Below, one piece after another: positions 46,969 to 58,055 of a DNA stretch of 64,000 bases. The stretch is from the NCBI GenBank assembly GCA_021229015.1, contig CM037792.1, positions 42,663,655 through 42,727,654 of the forward strand, written 5' to 3'. Within the stretch, counting starts at the first letter, position 1; the number at the start of each line of letters is the position of its first letter. The stretch comes from Solen grandis. Taxonomy: Eukaryota; Mollusca; Bivalvia; Adapedonta; Solenidae. Under the pieces are notes generated by a model. That model had not been told where the DNA came from, made no database searches, and saw only the letters and a program-made list of their open reading frames with translations. A program made the translations under genes and the position numbers.

Positions 46969-47201
46969 CCCTTTCCCTCATATAGACTCATTTTGACGCC
47001 CTCAATAGGTACCACATAAAGCCTGATCTGCAGAAAACCACAGTTAAACCTTACCAATTTAATTACAAAATCCTCATTTCCAGACCACTGAGGAGCAGCA
47101 AACAGCATAAAACCTGATCAGCCTGCAAGTTACTCGCAGGCTGATCTGGTTTTATGTTGTTCGCATAGGTCTTTTCATGGCTTCCTCTATGAGGGAAAGG
47201 G
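46969..47201 (-). mobile_element. TTAA MITE family 1, copy 2
   Basis: Reverse orientation. The left end CCCTTTCCCTCATATAG is preceded by GTAA (one base off TTAA); the right end TATGAGGGAAAGGG is followed by TTAA (47202-47205). The central palindrome is intact. The 113-aa minus frame is a translation of this MITE and its flank. Confidence 0.85.
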
Positions 47202-47205
47202 TTAA

Positions 47206-47598
47206 GCTAACACGTAAGGAATATTTTGCATCGATTCAAAAAAGAAAACTGCTGTAAGTGTTTTATTTCTTCACCAATTTTAATGGGATAGAGCTGCATG
47301 CAAAGTGGAAAATTGTGCACTACATAAGAGTCCTAATGGTTCCTTTGTCAGATGTTAAGTATTTCGGGAAAACATTATTAGTGATGTGCTTTATGTGTTA
47401 GCAAACAAAATTTTGCAATTTCAGATGGTTTTCCCGAATATTAGGAAAAACTGTACATCTGACAAAAGAATCACTGGACCTATGTGTAGGGCACAATTTT
47501 CCACTTGGCATGAGCTATATACTATTAAAATTGATATAAAAATAAAATACAGCTGTTTTTCCTTATGTATCGATGTAAAATATGCTTTACGTGTTAGC
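47206..47598. mobile_element. TTAA foldback element, 393 bp, near-complete palindrome
   Basis: Flanked by TTAA at 47202-47205 and 47599-47602. The ends GCTAACACGTAAGGAATATT and its inverse AATATGCTTTACGTGTTAGC pair, and the pairing continues to the centre. 'aagtggaaaattgtgc' and 'tttgtcagatgt' on the left arm have inverted partners on the right arm. Arms are about 195 bp with scattered mismatches. Shares its left TTAA with the family 1 MITE. The 73-aa frame at 47386-47607 is incidental. Confidence 0.8.
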
Positions 47599-47602
47599 TT
47601 AA

Positions 47603-47985
47603 AATGACATCATATAACACGTGGTATGCCCAGACTGGTGAATGCTGATGCACAAATGGCGCGTGCAAATAGAAATTCCAAATACGATTTACAATTCTAA
47701 ACGTAAGTTTAATACATATCATAATGCTATTGCCTGTGATGGTGAATCCTTACAATATTTTGTTTGCAATCATGGAATGTTGAATTGGGTGACCCCGTGT
47801 TCTTGAAAATACTTAAGTACAATCTCAGGCTCAAATCTGAGTATCATACTCAATATCCCTATTGAAACTAATGGGCATCATAGTTTTAGTTGAGTATGAA
47901 AATCATACTTAGTACTGTTTTTATTTTTTGAGAACATGGGGCCAGGTGTGTGTAGATATTGATAGAAATAATATAAACAGATAGT
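47603..47985. other. No feature recognised
   Basis: AT-rich spacer between two TTAA MITEs. Confidence 0.45.
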
Positions 47986-47989
47986 ATAA

Positions 47990-48216
47990 CCCTTTCCCTC
48001 ATAGAGGACACCATGAAAAGACCTATGCGAACAGCATAAAACCAGATCAGCTTGCGAGTAACTCGCAGGCTGATCATGTTTTATGCTGTTCGCTGCTCCT
48101 CAGTGGTCTGGAAATGAGTATTTTGTAATTAAATTTGGTAAGTGTGGTTTTCTGCAGATCAGGCTTTATGTGATACCTATTGAGGGCGTCAAAATGAGTA
48201 TATATGAGGGAAAGGG
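47990..48216 (+). mobile_element. TTAA MITE family 1, copy 3
   Basis: Starts CCCTTTCCCTCATAGAGG, preceded by ATAA, and ends ATATGAGGGAAAGGG followed by TTAA (48217-48220). The central palindrome is full length, with two mismatches. Confidence 0.85.
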
Positions 48217-48220
48217 TTAA

Positions 48221-51139
48221 ATCATATAAATCAAACTCTTAGTCAAATACCATTTGTGAAAAAGCCTCTTCTAGGTAAAGGTATGAAGATAAATATATGT
48301 CAACGCAAGAAGTATTGAAGTGTGAAGCAAGAAGTGTGCTCTGTCTTTACATTTGTATAATCACATTTATGGTATAGCTCCAGAAAAACTTAAAATACAT
48401 GATAAAGTTTTTTGTAGTTATATATGCATTTTGGACAAAAGAAAAATGTAGCAAAATATTTTTATGATGCCAAACTAGAAGAGAAATACTATATAGGGAC
48501 ATATTTGTGATTTTAAAAAAAATAATTTCTGTGAAGCTACTTTTAATACCTACAGATTACTGTTTTAGTTATTCAACCATTTTCGCTCCTCAAATAAAAA
48601 TACATGCTACATGTATATTATTGAGACCTTGAATTTTTATCAAAGCAATTGCCAAAAGAGGCAAATGCATGTAAAAATCCCTCAAAAAAGAAACTGGGAA
48701 TTAATTGTGTGTAGCTTAAAACAGATGACTACAAAAAAAGAGTTGAAAAAAAAACTATGCAGTCAAGTACTTTGAAGTAACTCAATTTTACGTCAAAAAA
48801 AGTCTCTAAAGTAATGAAGAAATATCATCCGCTGCGATTTAATTATTTACTTTCTCCAAAAACATCTAAGACAATTATCACTACTGCCTTTCCGATAAAC
48901 TTAAAAACAACATGATACGACTCAGCAAAATCCACACATGTAACCATCAGTGATGTCATCGACTTCATCCAGTATCACAAATCAATCATAAATTTTCTAC
49001 ATCAAAGCGCAATATAATTCAATTTTGTGTACTCGGATTATTGGATTACAAATAGCATCCGTAGTTTTTGTCATCTGGAGGTACTTCTTTTTCATTTTTT
49101 TCCTTTAACACTTGATTTGATTCCTTGAAGTCTACAAAATCAACCCTTACCAAGATTAAACTGAGAAAATTTTTGGCAGTGGAAAAAAGTCATAGAAATA
49201 TGGTAGTCTTGGTGTTTTTCTTTGCTGTGACACTGTGTCCAGACAGAAGGTTTCCGGTGCATAAGGCCCATCTAAGGTTTCCGGTGCATAAGGCCCGTCT
49301 AGATTCGACTATCAACCTTACTGTGATTCACCCAACTGGAAAAATCTAAGTGAACAGACTGAAACTTGAATCAACAGCAACAGCAGTTACTCAGCAACTA
49401 TAAAAACATGGCCATGGAGGGTAGTTTGATATTGGATACTGGTTGACAAAACCAACCATAGTTAAATATCAGTTATGTAACGATCATTAATTGATTAATA
49501 AGTAGCTGTCAAATATGTGCATTTCAAATTGTAAAATTAAATTTTATGTAAAATGTGAGGAAAATAATTAAACACATTAATCACAGTGATAATATAAAAC
49601 CCCTGATGGAGGATGTTCATTAATTTCTTTATCAACTAATTCTGGGCCAAGCAGAAATCCCCTTTCACTGCATTTAGAACAATGCCTCTTATCCGATTTT
49701 AACAATCTAGTCATCAAGAGACATTATGACTTCAGACAAGACCCAGGAAGACTCTAACAAGTCCTGCGGAAGTTCTATTAAAATACATCACTCCATACTT
49801 CCCCACCCACAATTAACAATCTGTCGCTCTTTTATGCCACAGTTAGAGCATTATAATTGCTCCCCATTTGTTTATTAAACAAGCATAACAACTCCAATGA
49901 TGGGTCCCTAAGATTTATGACTTATTTCTGGTATGATAACTTTGGATAATCAAAGCCCACTGTGCAATTACTGGCTGAGATATACAAACCACTACCATCC
50001 CTGATCCACCCAGAGCAACCCCAGTCCAACATCAATCACAGCTTATTGGTATTTCCTTGAAAATGTTAATTGCTTTTTGACAGAGGTCAAGAGCGAAATC
50101 ACTTCCAGATAATATGGTATCTAGACAGGAGACGTAATTGGTAATGGCAGAATATGTTTTACTTGCAAGAAGAACAAAAGGGGGAACAATGATTATTAGA
50201 GACGACTTAACATCCTTGCTGAAGCTCCAACTCTGTTACGGTGCCATCACCATATGCACTAGTGTAACAGTTTGGTTCCTTTTAACCTGGTTTAAAGAAT
50301 TGACCCAATTAAGTCTTGAATTAATTGTTGTCATTTAGTAGTTAGGGCATGATTGACAATCTCACACTGTATCAGATTGAACCCCAAATACAGTATCAGA
50401 GAAAGGAAATTTATTTTGTAGAAGATGCAATTTTATTTCATTGAGTAAACTTCAAAAATTGTATTTTTGTAAGTGGCATAGCCACAAGTGAGCACAGAAC
50501 TTTTGAAGTTCACAAGATGAAATAAAAGATTGCAACTTCCACAAAAACTAACAAATTTTCTTTTTATTTCATGTATAAAAGAATGAAATCATTTTTTTAC
50601 AATTTTCACTGTGACATTATCAGATATCATTTTTATTCATAATGCTTTAATCCACTCGTCAAAGCATTAGAATGAAATGTCTTTACAGTCCCACATTCTT
50701 CATTCTGCTACAGTAAATACTGAAGATAAATACACTACTCACTTGAAGCTTTCTTTATTTTACCCAACATTTCCTGACTTAGCATACTTAAGATTTATGT
50801 CAACAGAAACTCATTACTTGAGGAACATGCCAACTTTTTTCCCTTTTTCTTACAGAGAAAACAAAATGGAAGGAGTACACCAAAATGCTACTAATTGCTA
50901 CTTATGTATTTTGCTTAGTGTTAATAACACCTTACTAGAGTGAACTTAACTGTACCTTAGAATAAACCATCAGTTTTGCTCATCCTGGATGCAGAACTAA
51001 ACACAACCACTTATTTTGTTTTCTCTGTAAGTGAGTTAATAACAGTAAGTCAATGGCAATTAACAAAAACATCATCAATAATTACCGATGGAAGTGCAGT
51101 GAAATATACCCTCTGCATTCTCAGCTTCAAAAGATTTAT
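48221..51139. other. No gene recognised (2.9 kb); 27-bp duplication at 49247-49300
   Basis: The only structure seen is a 27-bp direct duplication (AAGGTTTCCGGTGCATAAGG.., 49247-49273 and 49274-49300, one mismatch) inside a 74-aa frame (49125-49349). That frame has a hydrophobic MVVLVFFFAVTLC segment but no promoter, splice or family support. Confidence 0.45.
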
Positions 51140-51144
51140 ACAAA

Positions 51145-51270
51145 TTTGGATATATTTAAATTAACCCATAAAAAAAATGGATAGATTTAAATTAACCTTT
51201 AAAAAGAAAAAATTGGATAGATTTAAATTAACCTTTAAAAAGAAAAAATTGGATAGATTTAAATTAATAC
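51145..51270 (+). repeat. 36-bp tandem repeat, about three copies
   Basis: TTGGATAGATTTAAATTAAC followed by 'ctttaaaaagaaaaa', three times, the first copy diverged. Confidence 0.8.
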
Positions 51271-52489
51271 ATTAAACTAAACAGAATGCTTTTGTAAATT
51301 TCCTTGCAGCTTGGCTGTAGATTCTTATGAATCCAGTATGATGAAGAAGCTACGTTATACAACACATTTAATAGAGAGAATATTTGAAACACTATCATTG
51401 TCATTGTCTTTCATGACTTGGATAATTCTACCTCTTGTCTCTTTTTAGAACACATCAATCTATGTCAAGCAAATGCTCCTAGTCAGAACAAAATGTCTGC
51501 CAACAAAGCATTATTCCAAGGACCAAGATTCTTATCTAAATGTTGACTCCAACAGTTGATTGGCTGATCTGGATCACTTCTATAAACAATTCAATTAATG
51601 TAATAATCTACAACGTTCAGCCTGACACACTTATTATAATTTCTTCATATTTTTCAGAGACAGTCAATGTTGAAAACACTAGCATACTGACCAGGGTTCC
51701 CAAGGCTGGGTCAACATCTATTTCCAATCCAGTATTAAAGGTACACAGCATGTATATATTAGATCACAATTGTTTTTGTTTTTTCACATATACAATGAAT
51801 ACTGACAGAATCATACCTGATGTGCAGCTACAGGAAAAATTGCAAGTAAAAAGCAAGCATGGGGTCTATTGTCCTTCTTGATGACTTGAAATTACATTTA
51901 TTGCTATTGTGAGACAACTAAATGATCAGGCTATCCAATTACTATCCAATTACTATCCACAATGGGTATTTATTTATTTTTTCCCATTATTGGTTTGCAC
52001 CCAATACAGACATTTTATTGGTCTGATTAGGAAGCTGGGACCAATCTTAACCTCCAATGTACATTTAGAAAATAATACAAAACTAGCTAGATTACCCATC
52101 AATGAAGAATGTACTGGGGGTGACTTTTAATGGCTGGTCTGGAGAATTATTACAACTAACAAATAGTCCTTAGTAAATACATAAATATATATTAGGCATA
52201 AAAAAAGTTACTTGTTTCAACACTATCGTAACTTTGTACCAACCCTAAACTTTTTACTCTAGCAATCACGGTTGCAAAACACTGTTTTTGGTCACATCTT
52301 CTAAAGTTATAAGGAAGAATAAGGAAAAAAGGACCTATCTATTCTACTCTTTTTAGAGATTTTAGTGGAAACAAACAAGTTATTGCCTTAAACAATCCAA
52401 CAAGACAGATATTGTTTCTTCAAGTATTTCCTGTTGATTCAGAAAATGTATCTTTATAAACTAGAAGGAGGATGGCATAAAGAGGAAGT
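51271..52489. other. No gene recognised
   Basis: Plus-strand frames at 51540-51881 and 51909-52130 lack domains. This stretch lies downstream of the last minus-strand exon, so part could be its 3' untranslated region. Confidence 0.4.
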
Positions 52490-52761
52490 TCAAGATCCAA
52501 GCAGACAAAACTGCAACAGACAATTTACAAGTTTACAACTGGTGCCTTGAAATATCAACTTGTTTGTATTTTCTTTCATCTGCAACATTTTTCTTGCAGC
52601 CATTTTGACAGAATCAGACACTTCTTTCATCTCTTTACATTGTGTTACCTTCTTTGTGCTGTAAAAATATCTTAAAGAGTTTGCTGCAATTTGCTGGAAG
52701 CGAAGTTCCCACTCGGTACACAACCCAGACAAATTATTTACATTGTATACCCTTCCTCTGA
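52490..52761 (-). CDS. Putative last coding exon of a membrane protein gene
   Basis: The acceptor is strong: TTGTATTTGTCTTGCAG immediately before 52761 (minus strand). With one base carried from the exon at 53066-53198 (phase 1), the frame reads V-RGRVYNVNNLSGLCTEWELRF and stays open for about 90 codons to a stop at 52490-52492. It includes a Lys/Glu/Met-rich, probably helical segment (KEMKEVSDSVKMAARKMLQM). In the joined protein this is the cytoplasmic tail after the membrane segment. I do not recognise the family. The last 15-20 residues look less protein-like, so an unseen donor could end the exon earlier. Confidence 0.5.
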
Positions 52762-53065
52762 CTGCAAGACAAATACAACTGAGTTTGTTCAATATTCCTT
52801 GAAACTTTTATATCAAATATTAAGCGGTAGTCTGAAAAGTGAAATATTTAACTTTAAAATTCAATCTATTTCCTCCATCCCTCTAGCCAGTCTTTTTAAA
52901 ACCATAACTCAGACCTCAGAGAGCAACATTTTCTACAGCAAACAAAGATTAACATCCAAACTTCAACCTGAAATTTGTAATCAGCTCAATCAAGATGGAG
53001 GGAAATCTAGGTTACAACAAAGCTAAAACTAATACATACAACATTTAAACTAACAGAGAACTTAC

Positions 53066-53198
53066 CTTTTTCTTGAGTGTCAGTTAGGAAAGCATGTTGC
53101 TTCCATTTTTGGAACATCCAGATGCAAAACAGCATGGAACTAATAAGGGCAAGCAGGGCAGTGACATAGATTCCATTTTCATCTGTGTCCTCTGGATG
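53066..53198 (-). CDS. Putative internal exon encoding a transmembrane segment
   Basis: The minus-strand donor is canonical (AAAAG|GTAAGT; GT at 53064-53065). A pyrimidine-rich acceptor, TTTTTCCTGTTACAAAG, ends at 53199. The exon gives HPEDTDENG, then a 20-residue hydrophobic helix IYVTALLALISSMLFCIWMF, then a basic KWKQH stop-transfer and AFLTDTQEK. It starts in phase 0, matching the phase-0 end of the exon at 62427-62573, and ends in phase 1, matching the exon at 52490-52761 across a 304-bp intron. Acidic-outside and basic-inside charges suggest a single-pass type I protein. Family unknown; no homologue recognised. Confidence 0.55.
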
Positions 53199-53997
53199 CT
53201 TTGTAACAGGAAAAAGAAGCATTTTTGACATTTTTTTTTATAAGTACAGTTAGAGCAGTTTGAAATGTCAAATTTTGTTTGAAATGAAATCAAATACATA
53301 CACTGTAAAGAAGGTATGGATGCTTGTTAAAACGAAGTATCAAATTACTTGGTTCATTAAATATTTTATTATATACAATCTTTCTGTATTAGCTCCTAAG
53401 TAAATACTTAAAATGTTAGACTAAATATTTATCATGTCTTCTCTCATATTTACATACAAGAGTTTTGATTTCATTACACAAAAAATAGAATTGTGTAAAT
53501 TTACACAGCATGTAGACAACTCCAGGGAATCATCAGGCAAACACAGAACTTTAACAAAGTTGATCAAACTTATATGATTGGATTTCTACAGATAGAGTAA
53601 AATCAGATGAAAACTAAACATTGATTGTGCTACATGGCTATTACAGACTTGTTCAAAATATCTATACCGTGATGGTAGATAAATGACATATGGTTCTATT
53701 TGTATTAAAAGTATATTTATCTCAGCACTTTTATTCATGTCAGAATGTTTTTTTTATATTTTCTGTGTATCTTTTTATATCAAAAATTTATTTTTTCACA
53801 CCAAATTTTGAAAGAAAAATAATAAAAAAAATGGGAATATAAAGTCCTTTTCCTGATTTATTATGATGTGGAAACTATGAAAATGCATCATTTTCAAGAT
53901 GAAAAAATGCAACAAATTCAGTTGTGGCAAAGCATTTAGAAAACATTTTAAAGAGGAACAACAGCTTATGTACAATGGTTCAGTAGTGTGACATTGG

Positions 53998-54237
53998 CTA
54001 TTGATCTGTAGGTATGAGGTTTGAGCCCAAGTTTAAGAAGGATTGTTCTACAGCTTTCTTCAAATGCATATACACATCTGAGAAAGAATTAGTATCAGTC
54101 ACAGGAATTTGTTTCCTATACAGTGTAACAGTAATTTCTTCAAGTAGTGAATCAATCAAGATATCATTGTACAGAATTGAACTATAAAAGTATTGAATCA
54201 TTTTAAATTGAGCAGAAATCTCCCTCATAATAGCCAT
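53998..54237 (-). CDS. Doubtful open frame or alternative terminal exon
   Basis: 79 codons (MAIMREISAQFKMIQYFY..) ending at a stop at 53998. A possible acceptor (CATTACTATGTCTAG) lies just upstream. Composition is protein-like, with a Leu/Ile/Glu-rich helix-prone stretch. However, its entry phase does not fit the neighbouring exon at 62427-62573, and frames of this length occur by chance in this window. It could be an unrelated small gene, a decayed exon or noise. Confidence 0.2.
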   Translation of the reverse strand: MAIMREISAQFKMIQYFYSSILYNDILIDSLLEEITVTLYRKQIPVTDTNSFSDVYMHLKKAVEQSFLNLGSNLIPTDQ

Positions 54238-54589
54238 CTCAGCTAGACATAGTAATGTGAAGACGAGACAGATCTGAGTCCAATACTGGCATAAAATACA
54301 TTTTGAAATATTCAGAAATACGCATCATCTACCAAACTACTGTCTACATGCAATGTTTATTGAATACATCAGGACTTGGAAATATTGAAAAATAAATAGT
54401 TCCTGACAATGACGCCTGTTTTACCATTAACAAATGGATGTATTCCGTCAACTTCTATGCATATTTTCGTAACTATAACTTTTTGCATTTAATTATGTTG
54501 AGCAACTGTAAAATTATTACCTTTCTTTGGGGATTTATATTGAGAATGGTAACCACCCACAAATATTCATTCATAAGAATCGTACATGA

Positions 54590-54838
54590 ATCTACACTTG
54601 CTTTATCTGTCACTAGTGGCTATAGTGTCTGTCTGAGAAGCATCAAGTTACAGGTTTGATCCCAACATACCAAAGACATCAAAAATGGTACTGGTAGCAC
54701 TGTTTGGTTTTCATTATAAATACCAGGTTACAAGTTCAAGCACCAGTTGGCCCACTGTCAGGAAAATGTGACCGAGTGTGGTATCAAACTGCGTGTCTAA
54801 AATTTCTATTCCAGTAAGCATTAGTTCCAAATGATTTA
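54590..54838 (+). mobile_element. tRNA-derived SINE (family 1), diverged, tail split by a MITE
   Basis: B box GGTTTGATCCC at about 54652-54662, then 'ggtactggtag', 'ttggcccactgtcaggaaaatgtgac' and 'gtggtatca', ending 'ttccaaatgatttaa' at 54839. The tail resumes after the MITE as 'ttaaatactgtcaatgggacataaa' (55062-55086). Confidence 0.7.
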
Positions 54839-54839
54839 A

Positions 54840-55061
54840 CCCTTTCCCTCATAGAGGAAACCATGAAAAGACCTATGCGAACAGCATAAAACCAGATCAC
54901 TCGCAGGCTGATCAGGTTTTATGCTGTTCACTGCTCCTCAGTGGTCTGGAAATAAGGACTTTATAATTAAATTTGGTAAGGTTTAACTGTGGTTTTCTGC
55001 AGATAAGGCTTTATGTGGTACCTATTGAGTGCCTCAAAATGAGTCTATATGAGGGAAAAGG
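54840..55061 (+). mobile_element. TTAA MITE family 1, copy 4, inserted in a SINE tail
   Basis: TTAA on both sides (54836-54839, 55062-55065). The left part of the central palindrome is deleted: 'accagatcactcgcaggctgatcagg' replaces the full 'agatcagcctgcgagtaactcgcaggctgatc'. The insertion point matches the TTAA that is uninterrupted in the intact SINE at 55480-55483. Confidence 0.9.
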
Positions 55062-55229
55062 TTAAATACTGTCAATGGGACATAAAATGAATATAAATGA
55101 TCCATGTTGCACCATGTTTGACAATCATTGAGCAAGGTCATTCAAGTCAATAAAATTCACCATGTACTATTTTCCCATCTCTGTATTCCTGGTATGAAAG
55201 CTGAACAGAGTGTGAGTGATCTGGTTTAT

Positions 55230-55513
55230 ATTGGCTTGTACAGCATCTACCTCCGAAGCTGGGTTTGATCCCTGGCCATGACATACCAGAGTTGTAAAAA
55301 AATAGTACTGGTATAGCTCCTTTTCTTGGAGCTCAGCAAATCAGGGTAGTTCAAGGACTGGATGGCCCTGTGTCAGGATAATGAGACTGGGTGTGGTATC
55401 ATGCCACATGTCTATGGCCTCAGATACTGCAGTGTGACAGCACTATATATGTCTAAAGTAGACATTATCTCCAAATGACTTAAATACTGTTGGTGGGACA
55501 TTAAACCCAACAA
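55230..55513 (+). mobile_element. tRNA-derived SINE (family 1), full length
   Basis: Head with B box GGTTTGATCCC (55262-55272). The body 'ctggtatagctcc', 'ggatggccctgtgtcaggataatgagac', 'gtggtatcatgccac' and 'gatactgcagtgtgacagcac' follows. The tail is 'ccaaatgacttaaatactgttggtgggacattaaaccc'. It is the reference copy for the family in this window. Confidence 0.85.
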
Positions 55514-57605
55514 CCTAACAAATTTTATATCACTCCAGCTTGCTGAAGCACATAAAATCTGTGACAAGCTAATAAAGTTCTTAGATTCACAACAATTCTT
55601 GATAAAAATATAAGTTGGATTAAGATATACAGCTGAAATGAACAGAGTTTATCTGATCAGCCAGCAATATATTTGAAGGTAGTCACTTGCTGTTATTCCC
55701 TTCAAGAGCTTTACATGAGTTTAAAGGATAACATTGTGACAAAATGTAGAATTTGTTAGTTTATTAAAATAAAAAAATGATGCAACCCTGTCTTTGTTGA
55801 ACTTTTCTTCACTACATCATCATTACAATGCATTACTTCCCTTGATTTATGTTCATATTTAGTAATGGATGAGTTACTTCCCTTAACATTCACTAAATGT
55901 TTTATATATTTTTTCCTCCTTATTCAAATTCTCTTTGCAAACATGTTTATGGTGAATGTATTAATGAACTCAGATGGGAGGGAAAAATCCATGATTAAAA
56001 TTAATTTTGAAAAGTAATCTTTTTCATTAAATTTACTTTAATTCAACCAAAAATAATTGTGAGCAAGGAGAAATGAACTTGATATAAACATTACACAACG
56101 GGAGGCAGCTGGTCAGAAGAATGTTTCAGTTTTCTGATAAAACATCCATTTTGATCAAAACAAATACTACAGTCGCCTTGGTGATTTGACAAGTTAATAA
56201 ACATGTTTACTCTCAAATGTCAACTTGGAAGCCACAAGCTTTCCAATCTAACGTGGCATCATTCATCATGACTGTCCCTGTATAGATCCCACGTGGGGCC
56301 AGACACTGTTTGTAGTCCAATTACTGTCACACACAAATGGTTTTTACTTATAAAGAACTTCTTCAGGACAGGTTTATTCACAGATGCTGAGCTCTACGAT
56401 ACAGTTCCTCCCCCTTGTGTGATGCTGATGAATTCACAACCATCGTTAAACAATAAATTGTAGTTACTACAGATCTCCTAGTCTCAATGGTATGGTACTG
56501 TTAAACCATTTCATGCCAAGCCTTGACTATGGTACTTGAATAATATCCTGTTTTTACACATGAGATTTTCATGGACTATTTATCTCAGATGGAGCTCAAT
56601 CAATAGGGGTACTGAGTGACACAATGTACCATTCTGGATTTTCAATCAAATTTTTTAGATACAACGGAGCACATGAAATTTATTATTTCTCAAGAAACAA
56701 TGTAACAATTATATTAAATTTAAAACAGTTTGTATGAGAAAAAACCAATTTTTTTTTATAAAACTTAGCCTAGCATTACATTTATGAATTATATCCAGAG
56801 TATATGTATATGGATCATACATAACGAATTCATATTATAATGCTATTATATAAGTCAAATATCTCAGACAGTAGCTTAAATAAGTAAAGATTTAAAAATT
56901 ATAATAGACTTAAACTACCGTCTGTATAAGGTTCATTTCTTGAATTAGCTAAAGTGATTACCCGTATTTTACACCTCATATCAAAATTATAAATACTAGA
57001 TGACATGGGGGAACAAATCAGTGCATATGAACATTTAAAAAAAAAGGATTATAAAACATTTTTCCCCTTTATTTAATACCATAGTAAATGTGCCAGAGAG
57101 TTTTTTACAGCCAAACTGTTGGTAAGACACAACTGTCTGGCACTGCCAGTGTTTTACCATTCAAAAAATGAGTTTGATTTACAATAAAAGCAAAAGAATC
57201 AGACAGTGATGCAAAAACTGTCACAATTAACCAAATTATTTTCCACTCAGCTGTATAATATTGATGTACCCCTCCCACTTTGAGTAAAAAAATTGAGAAT
57301 TGTACCGTATGGCACCATTCTCCTGCCAGAATTGGAACTAATGAAACAAGGAGAGATGAGAAACCCAGACTGATTGTAGGAAAATTTTGTTATCAAGGGT
57401 GATCTTGCCCTCCTATCCCACCTCTAGTCGGGGTCTCCCAGCATTTTGTACTGACTGATCAACATCATTAACACTGATACATTTCAAATGATGGGTGTCA
57501 CATTCAAAACTAGAACTGCCATTGTCATGGCGCAAATACCCCCTGCATGCTGCTTTATTACAGTAACCCGAATGAGGGTTACAGATATTGTGCACTGCAC
57601 TTCCC
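55514..57605. other. No gene recognised (2.1 kb)
   Basis: AT-rich. The 65-aa minus frame at 57413-57610 contains several Cys/His but no recognised pattern, and it runs into the repeat that follows. Confidence 0.45.
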
Positions 57606-57607
57606 TT

Positions 57608-58055
57608 CAAAGAGATCTATCCACATATGCAGTTTCATCTTGAAACCTTTTATCTTTTTTGAGTTGTGGTCTGAACAAAAATTAAGTATAAAAATTTACA
57701 AAGAGCAATAACTCCAAAATTATGCAACAGAGAGTTATGGTTATTGGTATTGCACCCTCCATCAATGAGATCTATCCACATATAAAGTTTCATCTTGATA
57801 CCTTTTAACTTTTTGAGTTACGACCAGGACAAAAATTAAGTATGAAAGTTTACAGAGAACAATAACTCCAAACATACATGACAAAGAGTTATGGTTACCA
57901 GGTCACTGCACTCCCCCACAATGAGCTCTATCCACATAAGAAGTTTCATCTTGAGTCCTTTTTATACTTTTTGAGTTACAGCCCGGACAAGAATTAAGAA
58001 TGAAAATTTACAAAGGGCAATAACTCCAAATTTTAGACAGAGAGTTATGGTTGTG
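57608..58055 (+). repeat. Tandem module, about 157 bp, three copies
   Basis: Units near 57610, 57768 and 57925: 'gagatctatccacat', 'agtttcatcttgaaacctttta', 'ttttgagtta', 'acaaaaattaagtatgaaa.tttacaaag.gcaataactccaaa' and 'agagttatggtt'. Similar in style to the 155-bp array at 13865 but not the same unit. Confidence 0.75.

Noticed and set aside
49125..49349. Secreted peptide with a duplicated nonapeptide (RFPVHKAHL / RFPVHKARL)
   Set aside because: Looks tempting as a neuropeptide-like precursor because of the hydrophobic MVVLVFFFAVTLC segment. However, there are no dibasic cleavage sites between repeats, the hydrophobic segment is not N-terminal in the frame, and there is only one 27-bp duplication. 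Left as a chance frame.
51540..51881. 113-aa plus-strand frame
   Set aside because: Length is within the range of chance frames here. No domain, splice pair or conservation clue.
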